From Neisseria sp. MVDL19-042950 (GTDB taxonomy: Bacteria > Pseudomonadota > Gammaproteobacteria > Burkholderiales > Neisseriaceae), in the NCBI RefSeq assembly GCF_030504625.1, contig NZ_JAUKWH010000002.1:124001-188000 (forward strand): a stretch of DNA of 64,000 nt, read 5' to 3'. The translations under genes were made by a program, and so were the position numbers. Numbering within the stretch: the first letter of the stretch is position 1; each line of letters opens with the position of its first letter. The notes below the pieces were generated by a model. It was given only the letters and a program-made list of their open reading frames with translations, made no database searches and was not told where the DNA came from. Of this stretch, positions 25,753 to 34,988 are shown in pieces.

Positions 25753-25843
<91 letters not shown>

Positions 25844-25860
25844 GTTTCTTGAAGACGGGC

Positions 25861-25889
25861 ATATTATCGGAAATCTGCCGCATTGCCAA
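25861..25889 (-). promoter_or_regulatory. Promoter of the tRNA-Ser(UGA) pair
   Basis: On the - strand TTGGCA (25884-25889) and TAATAT (25861-25866) are spaced by exactly 17 bases, placing the start about ten bases before the first tRNA. Confidence 0.6.
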
Positions 25890-25924
25890 GTGTTTTGCTG
25901 ATATTGCGGATTAGTTTTTTGTTT

Positions 25925-26704
25925 TTATTTGGATTGTTCTTTTCGCAGAAAAAACCATTCGTTTTCATTGGAAGCGGCGGCATTGAACGCATAGCCTTCG
26001 TAATCGAAGTTTTTGAGCTGTTCCGGCTCGGTAACGGCGTGTTCGGCGGCGTAGCGCACCATCAGGCCGCGGGCGCGTTTGGCGTAGAAGCTGATGATTT
26101 TGTATTGGCCGTTTTTTTCGTCTTTAAACACGGGGGTGATGATGCGGGCGTTGAGTTTTCGGGTGTCGACCGCTTTGAAATATTCTTGTGAGGCGAGGTT
26201 AATCAAGGTGTTGTCGCCTGTTTCGGCAAGGGTGCGGTTGAGGGTGTCGGCGATGCGGCCGCCCCAATATTCGTAAAGGTTTTTGCCGCGCGAGTTGGCA
26301 AACGGGGTGCCCATTTCCAAACGGTAGGGCTGCATGAGGTCGAGCGGGCGCAATACGCCGTATAAGCCGGAGAGCAGGCGCACGCGGTCTTGCAGGTAGT
26401 CGACGGCGGTTTCGGTTAGCGACGCGGCATCCAAACCTTCGTATACGTCGCCGTTAAACATATAAACCGCTTGTTTGGCGTTTTCGGGGGTAAACGGGGT
26501 GTGCCACGCGCTGTTGCGTTCGGTGTTGAGCAGGGCGATTTTGTCGGAAACGTGCATCAGTTCGGCAAGCTGCTGCGGAGCGAGCGGGCGCAGTTCGGCC
26601 ATCAGTTTTTCGGCTTCTCCGAGCAGGACGGGTTGGGTGTGTCGGGCAATCGGAGCGGGGTCTTTTTCATTGAGGTTTTTGGCGGGAGATAAAACGAAAA
26701 GCAT
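25925..26704 (-). CDS. yaaA: Peroxide stress protein YaaA (DUF328/UPF0246)
   Basis: This 259-residue cytoplasmic protein has the family opening [12 protein letters not shown] and later [21 protein letters not shown] and [13 protein letters not shown], all characteristic. In E. coli YaaA lowers free iron and protects DNA during hydrogen peroxide stress; some family members bind DNA. The start at 26704 is chosen over an in-frame ATG 24 bases upstream because it begins the conserved N-terminus. It is a single gene between the tRNA-Ser promoter and cysJ, divergent from cysJ. Confidence 0.93.
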   Translation of the reverse strand: MLFVLSPAKNLNEKDPAPIARHTQPVLLGEAEKLMAELRPLAPQQLAELMHVSDKIALLNTERNSAWHTPFTPENAKQAVYMFNGDVYEGLDAASLTETAVDYLQDRVRLLSGLYGVLRPLDLMQPYRLEMGTPFANSRGKNLYEYWGGRIADTLNRTLAETGDNTLINLASQEYFKAVDTRKLNARIITPVFKDEKNGQYKIISFYAKRARGLMVRYAAEHAVTEPEQLKNFDYEGYAFNAAASNENEWFFLRKEQSK

Positions 26705-26969
26705 GGTTGTCTCGCAAGAGGTTTTCAAACGGCCTCAACTTTAGTGGGTTGCATGGGGTTTGGCAAGAAAGACCGGTGCTTTGGTGTCGGCAGGCCGTCT
26801 GAAAAGACGTGCGGGCATTTGATATAACAAAAGTGCATGTGGTTAAAACCAACCATTCTTTCCTTTTTTCAGACGGCCTGTTTAAAGTGGCGGCTATGTT
26901 TGGGAAGCGCGTGCCTAACGTGTTTGCCGCAAAGATACAACGCCGAATAAAGAGAATAAAGGAATCCGC

Positions 26970-28766
26970 ATGAGCCAAACCAATCCGCTGCCGTCTGAAA
27001 TTGCCGAACGGCTTTCTTCACTTTCTTCCATCCAACTTGCATGGCTGTCGGGCTATTGTTGGGCGCAAAGCCAGCAGAACGGAGCGGCTGTTCAGACGGC
27101 CTTTGATGCTTCCGCTGCCGCCGCGCCCGCTGCCGAACCGCGCCGTGTAACCGTGCTTTCGGCCTCGCAAACCGGTAACGCCCGCCGTGTGGCCGCCGAT
27201 TTATTGGTAAAACTGGAATCGGCGGGCATCAACGCGCGCTTGGTGGCGGCGGCCGATTTCAAGAGCAAAACGCTGCCCGAAGAAGACATCGTGTTGCTGG
27301 TAACGTCCACGCAGGGCGAGGGCGAACCGCCTGAAGAAGCTGTGCCGCTGTATAAATTCGTGTTCGGCAAAAAAGCCCCCGATTTGGGCAAACTCAGCTT
27401 TGCCGTGCTGGGCTTGGGCGATTCTTCTTATCCCAAGTTTTGTCAGGCGGGCAGGGATTTCGACAGCCGTTTCGCCGAATTGGGCGCAACCCGCTTGAGT
27501 GCGTTCGGCGAATGCGATTTGGATTTTCAGACGGCCGCCAATGCTTGGGTGGAAACGGTTGCCGCTAAAGTGGCGGAACTGTGCGCACAAGTCGCCGCAC
27601 CGGTTTCAGACGGCCTCAAGAGCGCATCTTCCGCCGCGCCTGCCGCACAGGTGTACACCAAAGAAAAACCGTTTACTGCCTCACTTTCCGTCCGCCAAAA
27701 AATTACCGCCCGCAATGCCGAAAAAGACGTGGAGCATATCGAAATCGACTTGAGCGGCTCCGGCATCCGCTATCAAACGGGCGACGCGCTTGGTATCTGG
27801 CCGCTGAACGCTCCCGAATTGGTGGCGGAAATTCTGGCCTTGAACAACTTAAACGGCAGCGAAACCGTGCACCTTGCCGACGGCAGCGAAACCGATATTC
27901 AGACGGCCTTAACCGAACATGCCGACATCACCCAAAATACGCCTGCTTTTGTGCAGCAGTATGCCGCTTTGTCGGGCAGCGAAACTTTGCAGCGCACGGT
28001 GGAAAACGCCGAAGCGTTGGACGCTTACCTTGCCGTTACCCCGCCGGTGGGCGTGCTGGCCGCTTTTCCGCACCCGCTGGATGCGCAAACCCTGTTCGGG
28101 CTGTTCCGCGCCCAAACGCCGCGCCTGTATTCGATTGCCTCGGCGCAAGACGAAGTGGGCGACGAAGTTCATCTCACCGTGGGCGTGGTGCGTTACGAAC
28201 ATCACGGCCACACTTACACCGGCGCGGCTTCGGGCTTTTTGGGCGGCATACTCGAAGAAGGCGGCAGCGTGCGCGTGTTTGTCGAACCGAATCCGCATTT
28301 CCGTCTGCCCGAAAACGGCGACACGCCGGTGATTATGATCGGCGCAGGCACCGGCGTGGCTCCGTTCCGCGCCTTTATGCAGCAGCGCGAAGCCAACGGC
28401 GACGCAGGCAAAAACTGGTTGGTATTCGGCAACCAGCGGTTTACCGACGATTTCCTGTATCAGGCCGAATGGCTGCAATACCGCAAAACCGGCCTGCTGA
28501 CCCGCGCGGATTTGGCGTGGAGCAGGCAGGGCGAAGAAAAAGTGTATGTGCAGCACAAACTGGCCGAAAACGCCGCCGAAGTATGGGCATGGTTGCAGCA
28601 TGGCGCGCATGTGTATGTGTGCGGCGATGCGACCCGCATGGCGCGCGATGTGGAAAATACTTTGCTGGACATCATCGCCGAACAGGGCAAACTCAGCCGC
28701 GACGATGCCGAAGACTATCTGAACGGTTTGCGTGAAGACAGGCGTTACCAGCGCGATGTTTATTAA
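26970..28766 (+). CDS. cysJ: Sulfite reductase (NADPH) flavoprotein alpha subunit
   Basis: CysJ passes electrons from NADPH through FAD and FMN to the hemoprotein CysI, which reduces sulfite to sulfide for cysteine synthesis. The 598-residue protein has an N-terminal flavodoxin domain (TVLSASQTGNARRVA, TSTQGEGEPPEEA, GLGDSSYPKFC), an FAD domain with RLYSIASAQ, the NADPH site GAGTGVAPFRAF and the C-terminal ...RRYQRDVY end. Five complete DUS lie inside (about 26990, 27092, 27528, 27606 and 27899), encoding PSE, QTA and SDGL tripeptide-like stretches, mostly in linkers. AAAGGAATCCGC precedes the ATG. cysI is not seen in this window. Confidence 0.95.
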   Translation: MSQTNPLPSEIAERLSSLSSIQLAWLSGYCWAQSQQNGAAVQTAFDASAAAAPAAEPRRVTVLSASQTGNARRVAADLLVKLESAGINARLVAAADFKSKTLPEEDIVLLVTSTQGEGEPPEEAVPLYKFVFGKKAPDLGKLSFAVLGLGDSSYPKFCQAGRDFDSRFAELGATRLSAFGECDLDFQTAANAWVETVAAKVAELCAQVAAPVSDGLKSASSAAPAAQVYTKEKPFTASLSVRQKITARNAEKDVEHIEIDLSGSGIRYQTGDALGIWPLNAPELVAEILALNNLNGSETVHLADGSETDIQTALTEHADITQNTPAFVQQYAALSGSETLQRTVENAEALDAYLAVTPPVGVLAAFPHPLDAQTLFGLFRAQTPRLYSIASAQDEVGDEVHLTVGVVRYEHHGHTYTGAASGFLGGILEEGGSVRVFVEPNPHFRLPENGDTPVIMIGAGTGVAPFRAFMQQREANGDAGKNWLVFGNQRFTDDFLYQAEWLQYRKTGLLTRADLAWSRQGEEKVYVQHKLAENAAEVWAWLQHGAHVYVCGDATRMARDVENTLLDIIAEQGKLSRDDAEDYLNGLREDRRYQRDVY

Positions 28767-28793
28767 TCGCTTAATCGCTTGAATTTGAAGCCG

Positions 28794-28829
28794 TGAGGCC
28801 GTCTGAAAAGCCGTTTTCAGACGGCCTCA
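28794..28829 (+). terminator. Inverted DUS hairpin after cysJ
   Basis: A perfect 16-bp stem (TGAGGCCGTCTGAAAA and complement) with a four-base loop lies 28 bases after the cysJ stop. Two more lone DUS (about 28855 and 28930) lie between it and cysG. Confidence 0.7.
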
Positions 28830-28982
28830 TTGTATGCACATCGCCGGCGCGGATGCCGTCTGAAAAGTACAAACCAAGCTATATAACCAAAGCCGATAAA
28901 CTAAGCAAAAACCGTTCCTTTGTTTTTGTTTCAGACGGCCTTACCATCAACGGCAATACTAATAAATATCAGGAATAGAGCC

Positions 28983-30389
28983 ATGAACCATTATCCGATT
29001 TTTGCCGATTTGAAAGGCCGTGCGGTGTTGTTGGCGGGCGCGGGGCAGGTGGCGGAGCGCAAAGCCGAAAGTTTGTTGCAGGCTGGAGCGCAGGTACGTG
29101 TGGTGGCGGAGAAGCTGAATCCGCGTTTTGAGGAATGGTTGCGGCAAAACCGTATCGCATGGCTGGGCGGAAGTTTTCAGACGGCCTTTTTAGACGGTGT
29201 GTTTCTGGTGGTTGCCGCTACCGACGACCATGCCTTAAACCAAACGGTATTCGAGGCCGCCGAAGCGCAGGGCAAGTTGTGCAACACCGTCGACAATCAG
29301 GCGTTGTGTTCTTTTATCGTGCCGGCGGTAATCGACCGCAGCCCGATTCAGATCGCCGTATCCAGCGGCGGCACGTCGCCGGTGCTGGCGCGGCAGTTGC
29401 GCCAAAAAATCGAAACATGGGTGCCGCTGCATACCGGCAAAATGGCGGCGGTGGCCGGTGTGTGGCGGGCGCGCGTGAAAGCAGGCATTCGCGGCATGGC
29501 CGAACGCCGCCGTTTTTGGGAAAACCTGTTCGACAGCCGTTTTAACACGCTGGCCGCACAAGGCCGTCTGAAAGAAGCTGAAAGCGAGTTGGCGGCGCAG
29601 TTGCAAAATTACCGTGCGGGCGGCGGCGAAGTGGTGCTGGTGGGGGCGGGGCCGGGCGACGCGGGGTTGCTAACCCTGCATGCGCTGCATGCCGTCCAAG
29701 CGGCCGATGTAGTGCTTTATGATGCGCTGGTGTCTGATGAAATCATGGCTTTGGTGCGCAAAGATGCCGAAAAAATCAGCGTCGGCAAACGCGCGGGAGC
29801 CCATCATGTCCAACAGGAAGCCACCAACCGCCTGCTGGTGCAATACGCGCAGGAAGGCAAACGGGTGGTGCGGCTGAAAGGCGGCGATCCGTTTGTGTTT
29901 GGGCGCGGCGGCGAAGAGGCGAAAGTGCTTAAAGACGCGGGGATTCCCTACCGTATTATTCCGGGCGTAACCGCCGCGTTGGGGGCAACCGCGTATGCCG
30001 GCATTCCGCTGACTTACCGCGACATTGCCCAAAGCGCACTTTTTATTACCGGCCACAGCCGCCACAACGGTAATGAACCCGACTGGCGCACGCTGGCGTT
30101 AAGCAATCAAACGCTGGTGGTGTATATGGGTACGCTGAAGGCGGCGGATATCACCGCCAAGCTGATCGAATACGGGCGCAGCGCCGATACGCCGGTTGCC
30201 GTGGTGTCGAACGGCACCTTGCCCAACCAGAGCGTGCAAACAGGCCGTCTGAAAGATTTGCCTCTCCTGGCTGAAAATGCCGAACGCCCCGCGCTGATGG
30301 TTATCGGCGAAGTGGCGGCGTTGCGGCAGGAGTTGCGCTGGTTTAACGACAAGGAAGTGCAATGGCAGGAAAAAGGTTTGGCTGCCTGA
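28983..30389 (+). CDS. cysG: Siroheme synthase (multifunctional)
   Basis: CysG makes siroheme, the cofactor of sulfite reductase, from uroporphyrinogen III. The 468-residue fusion has an N-terminal precorrin-2 dehydrogenase/ferrochelatase part (Rossmann motif LLAGAGQVAERKAESLL, then SSGGTSPVLARQLRQKIE) and a C-terminal SAM uroporphyrinogen methyltransferase part starting about residue 215 (VVLVGAGPGDAGLLTLHAL, VRLKGGDPFVFGRGGEE, GVTAALGATAYAGIPLTYR). I chose the ATG at 28983 because of AGGA upstream and the family's N-terminus. DUS lie inside near 29177, 29560 and 30243. Pathway partner of cysJ, though separated from it by a hairpin. Confidence 0.96.
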   Translation: MNHYPIFADLKGRAVLLAGAGQVAERKAESLLQAGAQVRVVAEKLNPRFEEWLRQNRIAWLGGSFQTAFLDGVFLVVAATDDHALNQTVFEAAEAQGKLCNTVDNQALCSFIVPAVIDRSPIQIAVSSGGTSPVLARQLRQKIETWVPLHTGKMAAVAGVWRARVKAGIRGMAERRRFWENLFDSRFNTLAAQGRLKEAESELAAQLQNYRAGGGEVVLVGAGPGDAGLLTLHALHAVQAADVVLYDALVSDEIMALVRKDAEKISVGKRAGAHHVQQEATNRLLVQYAQEGKRVVRLKGGDPFVFGRGGEEAKVLKDAGIPYRIIPGVTAALGATAYAGIPLTYRDIAQSALFITGHSRHNGNEPDWRTLALSNQTLVVYMGTLKAADITAKLIEYGRSADTPVAVVSNGTLPNQSVQTGRLKDLPLLAENAERPALMVIGEVAALRQELRWFNDKEVQWQEKGLAA

Positions 30390-30418
30390 GCACGGTCATT
30401 TGAATCATTTGATTGGAA

Positions 30419-30453
30419 AGAGGCCGTCTGAAAACATCTTTCAGACGGCCTCT
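30419..30453. terminator. Inverted DUS hairpin between convergent genes
   Basis: AGAGGCCGTCTGAAA and its complement with a five-base loop, between cysG (+) and the metallopeptidase gene (-). It can serve both. Confidence 0.75.
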
Positions 30454-30456
30454 GCT

Positions 30457-31032
30457 TTAACTTTTGTCGGTTATCCAGCCGAACCACTTCAAGTTGTTTT
30501 GGTATTTCGGCAGCAGCGATTGATCGTGGGGATTGTCGAAAAAGGGCTTTAAGACGGCCTCGAACAACGGCAGCTCGGTTGCGTATTTTTTCCAATCGAG
30601 ATAGCGGGCGGCATAGTAATGGGCGATCAGGTCGGCCTGTTGTTCCATGTTCAAATCACTCAGACGGCGAATGGTGTCAAGCGGCGGATAAACATAAGCG
30701 CTACGTTTGATATAGCCGCCCTTAACCGCCAAAAGCGCGCCGCCGAACCAAGTGCGGTAGCCGTGCTGGTATTGCCAAACATGGGTCAGCTCGTGAATCA
30801 GCCACACTTGGTAATGGGTTTCGGTTTTGGTGAAATCGTTCGGACAGTTGCCGCTGGGAAAGTAAATGTTGCCGTCGGGAGAAACGGCCACTTTCAACGA
30901 AGGCGCATAAGGAATGCCACGATAGATTTTAACGCGGGAGTAGTCGATGCCGTCTGAAAACACTTTACGCGCAACGGCGATTTCGTTTTCGGTGAGAGAA
31001 CGCCATTTGCATTTGCTGTTATTGCCGCTCAC
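30457..31032 (-). CDS. Putative zinc metallopeptidase (HExxH)
   Basis: This 191-residue protein has a zincin signature HELTHVWQYQHG, and a second conserved block YVYPPLDTIRRLSDLNMEQQADLIAHYY whose EQQAD could supply the third zinc ligand. No signal peptide is visible, so it may be cytoplasmic or leave by another route. Related proteins are often labelled Vgr-related because some lie near VgrG genes; here the T6SS block is 15 kb away, so no link is claimed. Its start overlaps the end of the DUF2062 gene by 14 bases, so the two are translated together. The substrate is unknown. Confidence 0.7.
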   Translation of the reverse strand: MSGNNSKCKWRSLTENEIAVARKVFSDGIDYSRVKIYRGIPYAPSLKVAVSPDGNIYFPSGNCPNDFTKTETHYQVWLIHELTHVWQYQHGYRTWFGGALLAVKGGYIKRSAYVYPPLDTIRRLSDLNMEQQADLIAHYYAARYLDWKKYATELPLFEAVLKPFFDNPHDQSLLPKYQNNLKWFGWITDKS

Positions 31033-31567
31033 GATTTTCCCTCCGTTTTTGCCAAAGACGGGCTGTACGCAGCCGCCAAATGCCGAGTACGGCGAAATAA
31101 CCTATCACGGCCAGCACGCCGCCCAAGACGGGAATGCCGATTAAAAGCGGCTTACCTGCGCCGATCAGCCAGCCCCATAGCTCGGAAAAAAACTGCCCGT
31201 TGCTCCATGAGGGAAAAACAAGCGCGTCGGCGGCATGCACGCCCATAAAGAATGCGCCGATTTTATAAGCCAGATAGTAGAGCGGCATGTAAGTCAGCGG
31301 ATTGGTGTAGAGCGTGGAAAATACCGCAACCGGCAAATTGGTACGCAAGAAATAGGCAACAATCAGCGCGCTCACCATTTGCGTCGGGCCGGGCATCAGG
31401 CCGCAAAACATACCCACGGCCACCGATACCGCGGCTTGGCGGCGGTTGAGCGTCCAGAAGTATGGTTTGTCGAACATCGGCGCAAACGGCTTGGTCCAGC
31501 GGGAAGCGAAAATCTGATCTCGTTTGGGGAGTTTGTGGCGGTAGGAAGTGCGGTTGGTATCGGTCAT
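31019..31567 (-). CDS. DUF2062 membrane protein
   Basis: This 182-residue inner-membrane protein has the DUF2062 pattern: a basic cytoplasmic N-terminus, then RRQAAVSVAVGMFCGLMPGPTQM, a segment with LRTNLPVAVFSTLYTNPLTYMPLYYLAY and a last helix pair near the C-terminus ending in a basic tail. The TNPLT motif is typical. The function of this widespread family is unknown. It overlaps the metallopeptidase gene, which follows on the same strand. The start at 31567 (MTDTNRTSYRHKLPKRD) gives a normal family N-terminus. Confidence 0.85.
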   Translation of the reverse strand: MTDTNRTSYRHKLPKRDQIFASRWTKPFAPMFDKPYFWTLNRRQAAVSVAVGMFCGLMPGPTQMVSALIVAYFLRTNLPVAVFSTLYTNPLTYMPLYYLAYKIGAFFMGVHAADALVFPSWSNGQFFSELWGWLIGAGKPLLIGIPVLGGVLAVIGYFAVLGIWRLRTARLWQKRRENRERQ

Positions 31568-31803
31568 CGGCGTGTGTTTGAAAAAGAAGTTTATTTAAAT
31601 AAGGGCATTATTTTTATATTGTTGCACAACCTACGGATTTAAAGAGCAAAAATTAAAAGCCGTCCAAACATGTTTTCAGACGGCCTCTTTAACCGTTTGG
31701 GTGCTGCCGGTTGTTTGCCATCAGGCAATATGGCGGATGGAACTCTTAATTTTAATTAAGATAATAAGAGTTATTGAGAAGTTTATTGAGCAGCGGGAAA
31801 GCC

Positions 31804-31838
31804 CAATAAAAAATCCCAAACCGAAACAGTTTGGGATT
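31804..31838 (-). terminator. Rho-independent terminator of tRNA-Ser(GCU)
   Basis: AATCCCAAAC and GTTTGGGATT (31812-31821, 31829-31838) form a 10-bp stem; on the - strand it is followed by TTTTTTATT. It lies six bases after the tRNA 3' end. Confidence 0.85.
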
Positions 31839-31844
31839 AGTGTC

Positions 31845-31938
31845 TGGCGGAGAATGAGGGATTCGAACCCTCGATGCAGGTTTAAGCCCACATGCTCCCT
31901 TAGCAGGGGAGTGCCTTCAGCCTCTCAGCCAATTCTCC
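31845..31938 (-). tRNA. tRNA-Ser(GCU)
   Basis: A 94-base class II tRNA with encoded CCA. Anticodon GCT (31912-31914, - strand) lies in CTGCTAA, with a long variable arm, GGTTCGAATCC T-loop and acceptor GGAGAAT/ATTCTCC. It is flanked by its own promoter and terminator. Confidence 0.96.
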
Positions 31939-31952
31939 GTAAAGAGATGTGA

Positions 31953-31981
31953 ACTATATATGACTATTTTATGGGTGTCAA
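31953..31981 (-). promoter_or_regulatory. Promoter of tRNA-Ser(GCU)
   Basis: On the - strand a perfect -35 TTGACA (31976-31981) and -10 TATAGT (31953-31958) are 17 bases apart, the best sigma-70 type promoter in the window. Confidence 0.8.
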
Positions 31982-32123
31982 GCAAGTTGGGCCGAGGATT
32001 TTGCGGTTTTGGCGGGGCGGAAAAATAAGTGGCTGAATTAAATTTGAATTCATTTTTTATAGTTGATAACCGAATTATCATGCAGTGCTGCCCGACATGG
32101 TTGCGCCGGCGTATTTCGGTCTG

Positions 32124-32158
32124 GCAAAAAAACAACCCGCACTCGGTTGGTGCGGGTT
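32124..32158 (-). terminator. Rho-independent terminator of icd
   Basis: AACCCGCAC and GTGCGGGTT form a 9-bp G+C-rich stem with a seven-base loop; on the - strand it is followed by GTTTTTTT. It lies 18 bases after the icd stop. This is a classic terminator without DUS. Confidence 0.9.
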
Positions 32159-32176
32159 GATTGGCGGAATAACGGT

Positions 32177-33415
32177 TTACATGCGCTCGATCATGGCTTG
32201 GCCGAAAGCGGAGCAAGACACTTCGTTGGCACCGTCCATCAGGCGGGCGAAATCGTAGGTAACTTGCTTGTCGCCGATGGCTTTTTCCATTGCTTCGATT
32301 ACTAAGTCTGCCGCTTCAAACCAACCTAAGTGGCGCAACATCATTTCGGCGGAAAGAATCAAAGAACCGGGGTTTACTTTGTCTTGACCGGCGTATTTGG
32401 GTGCAGTGCCGTGGGTGGCTTCAAATACGGCGTATTTGTCGGAAATATTGGCTCCCGGAGCGATGCCGATACCGCCTACTTGGGCGGCCAGTGCGTCGGA
32501 AATGTAGTCGCCGTTCAGGTTTAGGGTGGCGATTACGTCATATTCGGCGGGGCGCAATACGATTTGTTGGAGGAAAGCGTCGGCAATGGCATCTTTCACG
32601 ATGATTTCTTTGCCGGTTTTCGGGTTTTTGAATTTGCACCACGGGCCGCCGTCGATTAATTGTGCGCCGAATTCTTTTTGTGCCAATTCGTAGCCCCAAT
32701 CACGGAAACCGCCTTCGGTAAATTTCATGATGTTGCCTTTGTGAACCAGCGTTACGCTGTCGCGGTCGTTGTCGATGGCGTATTGAATGGCCGCACGCAC
32801 CAAGCGGGTGGTGCCTTCTTTGGAAACGGGTTTGATGCCGATGCCCGATGTTTCGGGGAAGCGGATTTTTTTCACGCCCATTTCGTTTTGCAGGAAGTTG
32901 ATGATTTTTTTAGCGTTGTCGCTTTCAGCTTCCCATTCGATACCGGCGTAAATGTCTTCGGTGTTTTCACGGAAAATCACCATGTCGGTTTTGCTGGGGT
33001 CTTTGAGCGGAGAGGGTACGCCGTTGAAATAACGCACGGGGCGCACGCATTGGTATAAGTCTAATTCTTGGCGCAGGGCTACGTTTAATGAGCGGATGCC
33101 GCCGCCTACGGGCGTGGTCATCGGGCCTTTGATGGATACGGAATATTCTTTCAGGGCTTCCAGAGTTTCTTCTGGCAGCCAAACGTTGTCGCCGTATACG
33201 CGGGTTGCTTTTTCGCCTGCGTAAACTTCCATCCAATGGATTTTTTTCTCGCCACCATAAGCTTTTTCGACGGCGGCATCAATAACGGCTTTCATAACGG
33301 GGGTGATGTCTACGCCGATGCCGTCGCCCTCGATAAAGGGGATAATCGGGTTGTTTGGAATCGCTTGGCCGGGAATGATTTTTCGGCCTTCTGCGGGTAC
33401 TTTGATATGACTCAT
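32177..33415 (-). CDS. icd: Isocitrate dehydrogenase (NADP+)
   Basis: Icd converts isocitrate to 2-oxoglutarate, giving CO2 and NADPH, in the TCA cycle. The 412-residue protein matches the homodimeric E. coli-type enzyme: [15 protein letters not shown], the phosphorylation-loop region [55 protein letters not shown] and [18 protein letters not shown] strong AGGAG precedes the ATG. It is a single gene with its own terminator, divergent from rluE. Confidence 0.97.
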   Translation of the reverse strand: MSHIKVPAEGRKIIPGQAIPNNPIIPFIEGDGIGVDITPVMKAVIDAAVEKAYGGEKKIHWMEVYAGEKATRVYGDNVWLPEETLEALKEYSVSIKGPMTTPVGGGIRSLNVALRQELDLYQCVRPVRYFNGVPSPLKDPSKTDMVIFRENTEDIYAGIEWEAESDNAKKIINFLQNEMGVKKIRFPETSGIGIKPVSKEGTTRLVRAAIQYAIDNDRDSVTLVHKGNIMKFTEGGFRDWGYELAQKEFGAQLIDGGPWCKFKNPKTGKEIIVKDAIADAFLQQIVLRPAEYDVIATLNLNGDYISDALAAQVGGIGIAPGANISDKYAVFEATHGTAPKYAGQDKVNPGSLILSAEMMLRHLGWFEAADLVIEAMEKAIGDKQVTYDFARLMDGANEVSCSAFGQAMIERM

Positions 33416-33557
33416 GGTGTCTCCTGTTTTTATCGGGTTCTTTTCTTCTGGGGGCGGCTTGGGGCCGCATAACGCTCGCCGATTATGCTTGATTTTTGGT
33501 TCTTGCGCTAGGGGCTTATTGTAGAATAGCGGTTGCTGAAACTGAGTGGGCAGACAG

Positions 33558-34118
33558 ATGAAAAATTTAATAGCTTTTAATAAACCGTATGGGGTAATTT
33601 GCCAGTTTTCACCGCATGAAAAGCATGAATGTTTGAAAGATTATATTGATGTGCCGCAATTTTATCCGGCCGGCCGGTTGGACACTGATAGCGAAGGCTT
33701 GCTTCTGCTTACCGACGACGGCCGTTTGCAGGCGCAGATTGCCGAGCCCAAATATCGGAAAGAGAAAACATATTGGGCGCAGGTGGAAGGCTCTCCCGAT
33801 GAAGCCAAACTGGATATTTTGCGCAAAGGCGTGGATTTGGGGGATTTTGTGGCGCGGCCTGCCGAAGTACGGCTTTTAAATGCATCGGAAACCGGGAAGC
33901 TGTGGCCGCGCATTCCGCCTGTGCGCGAGCGCAAAACGGTTCCCGATTTTTGGTTGGAAATTAAGATTACCGAAGGGAAAAACCGTCAAGTGCGGAGGAT
34001 GACCGCAAAGGCCGGATATCCTTGTTTGCGTTTGGTGCGGGTGGCAGTAGGCCGTCTGAATTTATTTGAGTTGGGCTTGGATTTGGGGGAATGGGCATTC
34101 TGCGGGCAAAAGCCCTGA
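33558..34118 (+). CDS. rluE: 23S rRNA pseudouridine synthase, RluE-like
   Basis: This 186-residue protein is an RsuA/RluE-type pseudouridine synthase without an S4 domain: [16 protein letters not shown], the catalytic-Asp motif [25 protein letters not shown], and the C-terminal [24 protein letters not shown]. RluE modifies U2457 of 23S rRNA in E. coli; small size and lack of S4 support RluE over RsuA or RluF. The ATG at 33558 is chosen over a GTG at 33546. One DUS lies near the 3' end (34052). It is divergent from icd. Confidence 0.88.
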   Translation: MKNLIAFNKPYGVICQFSPHEKHECLKDYIDVPQFYPAGRLDTDSEGLLLLTDDGRLQAQIAEPKYRKEKTYWAQVEGSPDEAKLDILRKGVDLGDFVARPAEVRLLNASETGKLWPRIPPVRERKTVPDFWLEIKITEGKNRQVRRMTAKAGYPCLRLVRVAVGRLNLFELGLDLGEWAFCGQKP

Positions 34119-34127
34119 TGTGTTGCA

Positions 34128-34160
34128 GAGGCCGTCTGAAAATAAGTTTCAGACGGCCTC
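34128..34160. terminator. Inverted DUS hairpin between convergent genes
   Basis: GAGGCCGTCTGAAA and its complement with a short loop lie between rluE (+) and the acetyltransferase gene (-). Confidence 0.75.
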
Positions 34161-34188
34161 GTTACTTATCGGATGTGTTTAGGCTCGC

Positions 34189-34671
34189 TTACAAGTATTT
34201 GCGCATCAGCTCGCATTCTACTTTTACTTCGCGGTTTAATGGCAACACGGCGCTGCCGAGTGATTCGTAACCGTTCAGATTGTAGAAAGTAACCGAGTTG
34301 AGCGAGGCATAGAGCTTGATGAGGCTCAACCCCGCATCAATGGCCAATTCTTCGGCACGTTGCAAAAGGGCAGTGCCCAAGCCTTGATTGTGTACGAACG
34401 GGTGCACATACAAGGCATCAAGCTGTGCATCTTTAAGGTCGAGTTGGAAAAAACCTTGGATGTTGCCGCGGTATTCGACTACCCATAAGGCTTTGTTGGG
34501 GTTGCTCATGGTGTCGAGGTAGCTGTCGGGGCTGAGCAGTTTGCGCCAAGCGTTGAGGATTTGGTCGTTATAGCTGCGGGCACATGTGTATTGCACGGAG
34601 TATTGGTGGGCATTGTAAATATGTTCGCAGTCGTGCGGAGCAGCGGGGCGGAGGACGGTAATCAGGCTCAT
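34189..34671 (-). CDS. GNAT-family N-acetyltransferase
   Basis: This 160-residue protein has the GNAT fold signature: LDALYVHPFVHNQGLGTALLQRAEELA (acetyl-CoA loop HNQGLGT), then LYASLNSVTFYNLNGYESLG. The fold transfers an acetyl group from acetyl-CoA to an amine; the substrate cannot be read from sequence. It stands alone between two DUS hairpins. The start at 34671 (MSLITVLRPAA) is the only good one. Confidence 0.85.
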   Translation of the reverse strand: MSLITVLRPAAPHDCEHIYNAHQYSVQYTCARSYNDQILNAWRKLLSPDSYLDTMSNPNKALWVVEYRGNIQGFFQLDLKDAQLDALYVHPFVHNQGLGTALLQRAEELAIDAGLSLIKLYASLNSVTFYNLNGYESLGSAVLPLNREVKVECELMRKYL

Positions 34672-34988
34672 GATTCATTCTTGTTTAAGCGATTTCAGAC
34701 GGCCTGTTAAACAGATAAGGCCGTCTGAAAAAATATCGGGTCGAATGGGAGGTAAAGTTAAGATTTCAAGCTGCTTTTTTTATAATTGGAGGTTATGTTC
34801 GTGCCGTAAAATTTTTATGGAAAGATACTGTATTTATTCCGTTTTTAAAAGTGGTTTGAATTAAACGTTGCTTTATTGGCACAAGCGGAAATCAGTGCGG
34901 ATATAGTGGTTTGGAATAATTGGGAATTATCAATATTTTAGGGTTTTAAGCAAAGGCCATCTGAAGTGTTTCAGACGGCCTTTGGATT
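34672..34988. other. Intergenic region upstream of the acetyltransferase gene
   Basis: These 317 bases hold lone DUS near 34696 and 34720, A+T-rich unassigned sequence (34740-34940), and the nucleoside hydrolase hairpin at 34951-34984. No gene seen. Confidence 0.6.
34951..34984 (-). terminator. Near-perfect inverted DUS hairpin after the nucleoside hydrolase gene
   Basis: CAAAGGCCATCTGAA (one base off the DUS) pairs with TTCAGACGGCCTTTG. It lies five bases after the stop of the - strand nucleoside hydrolase gene. Confidence 0.65.
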
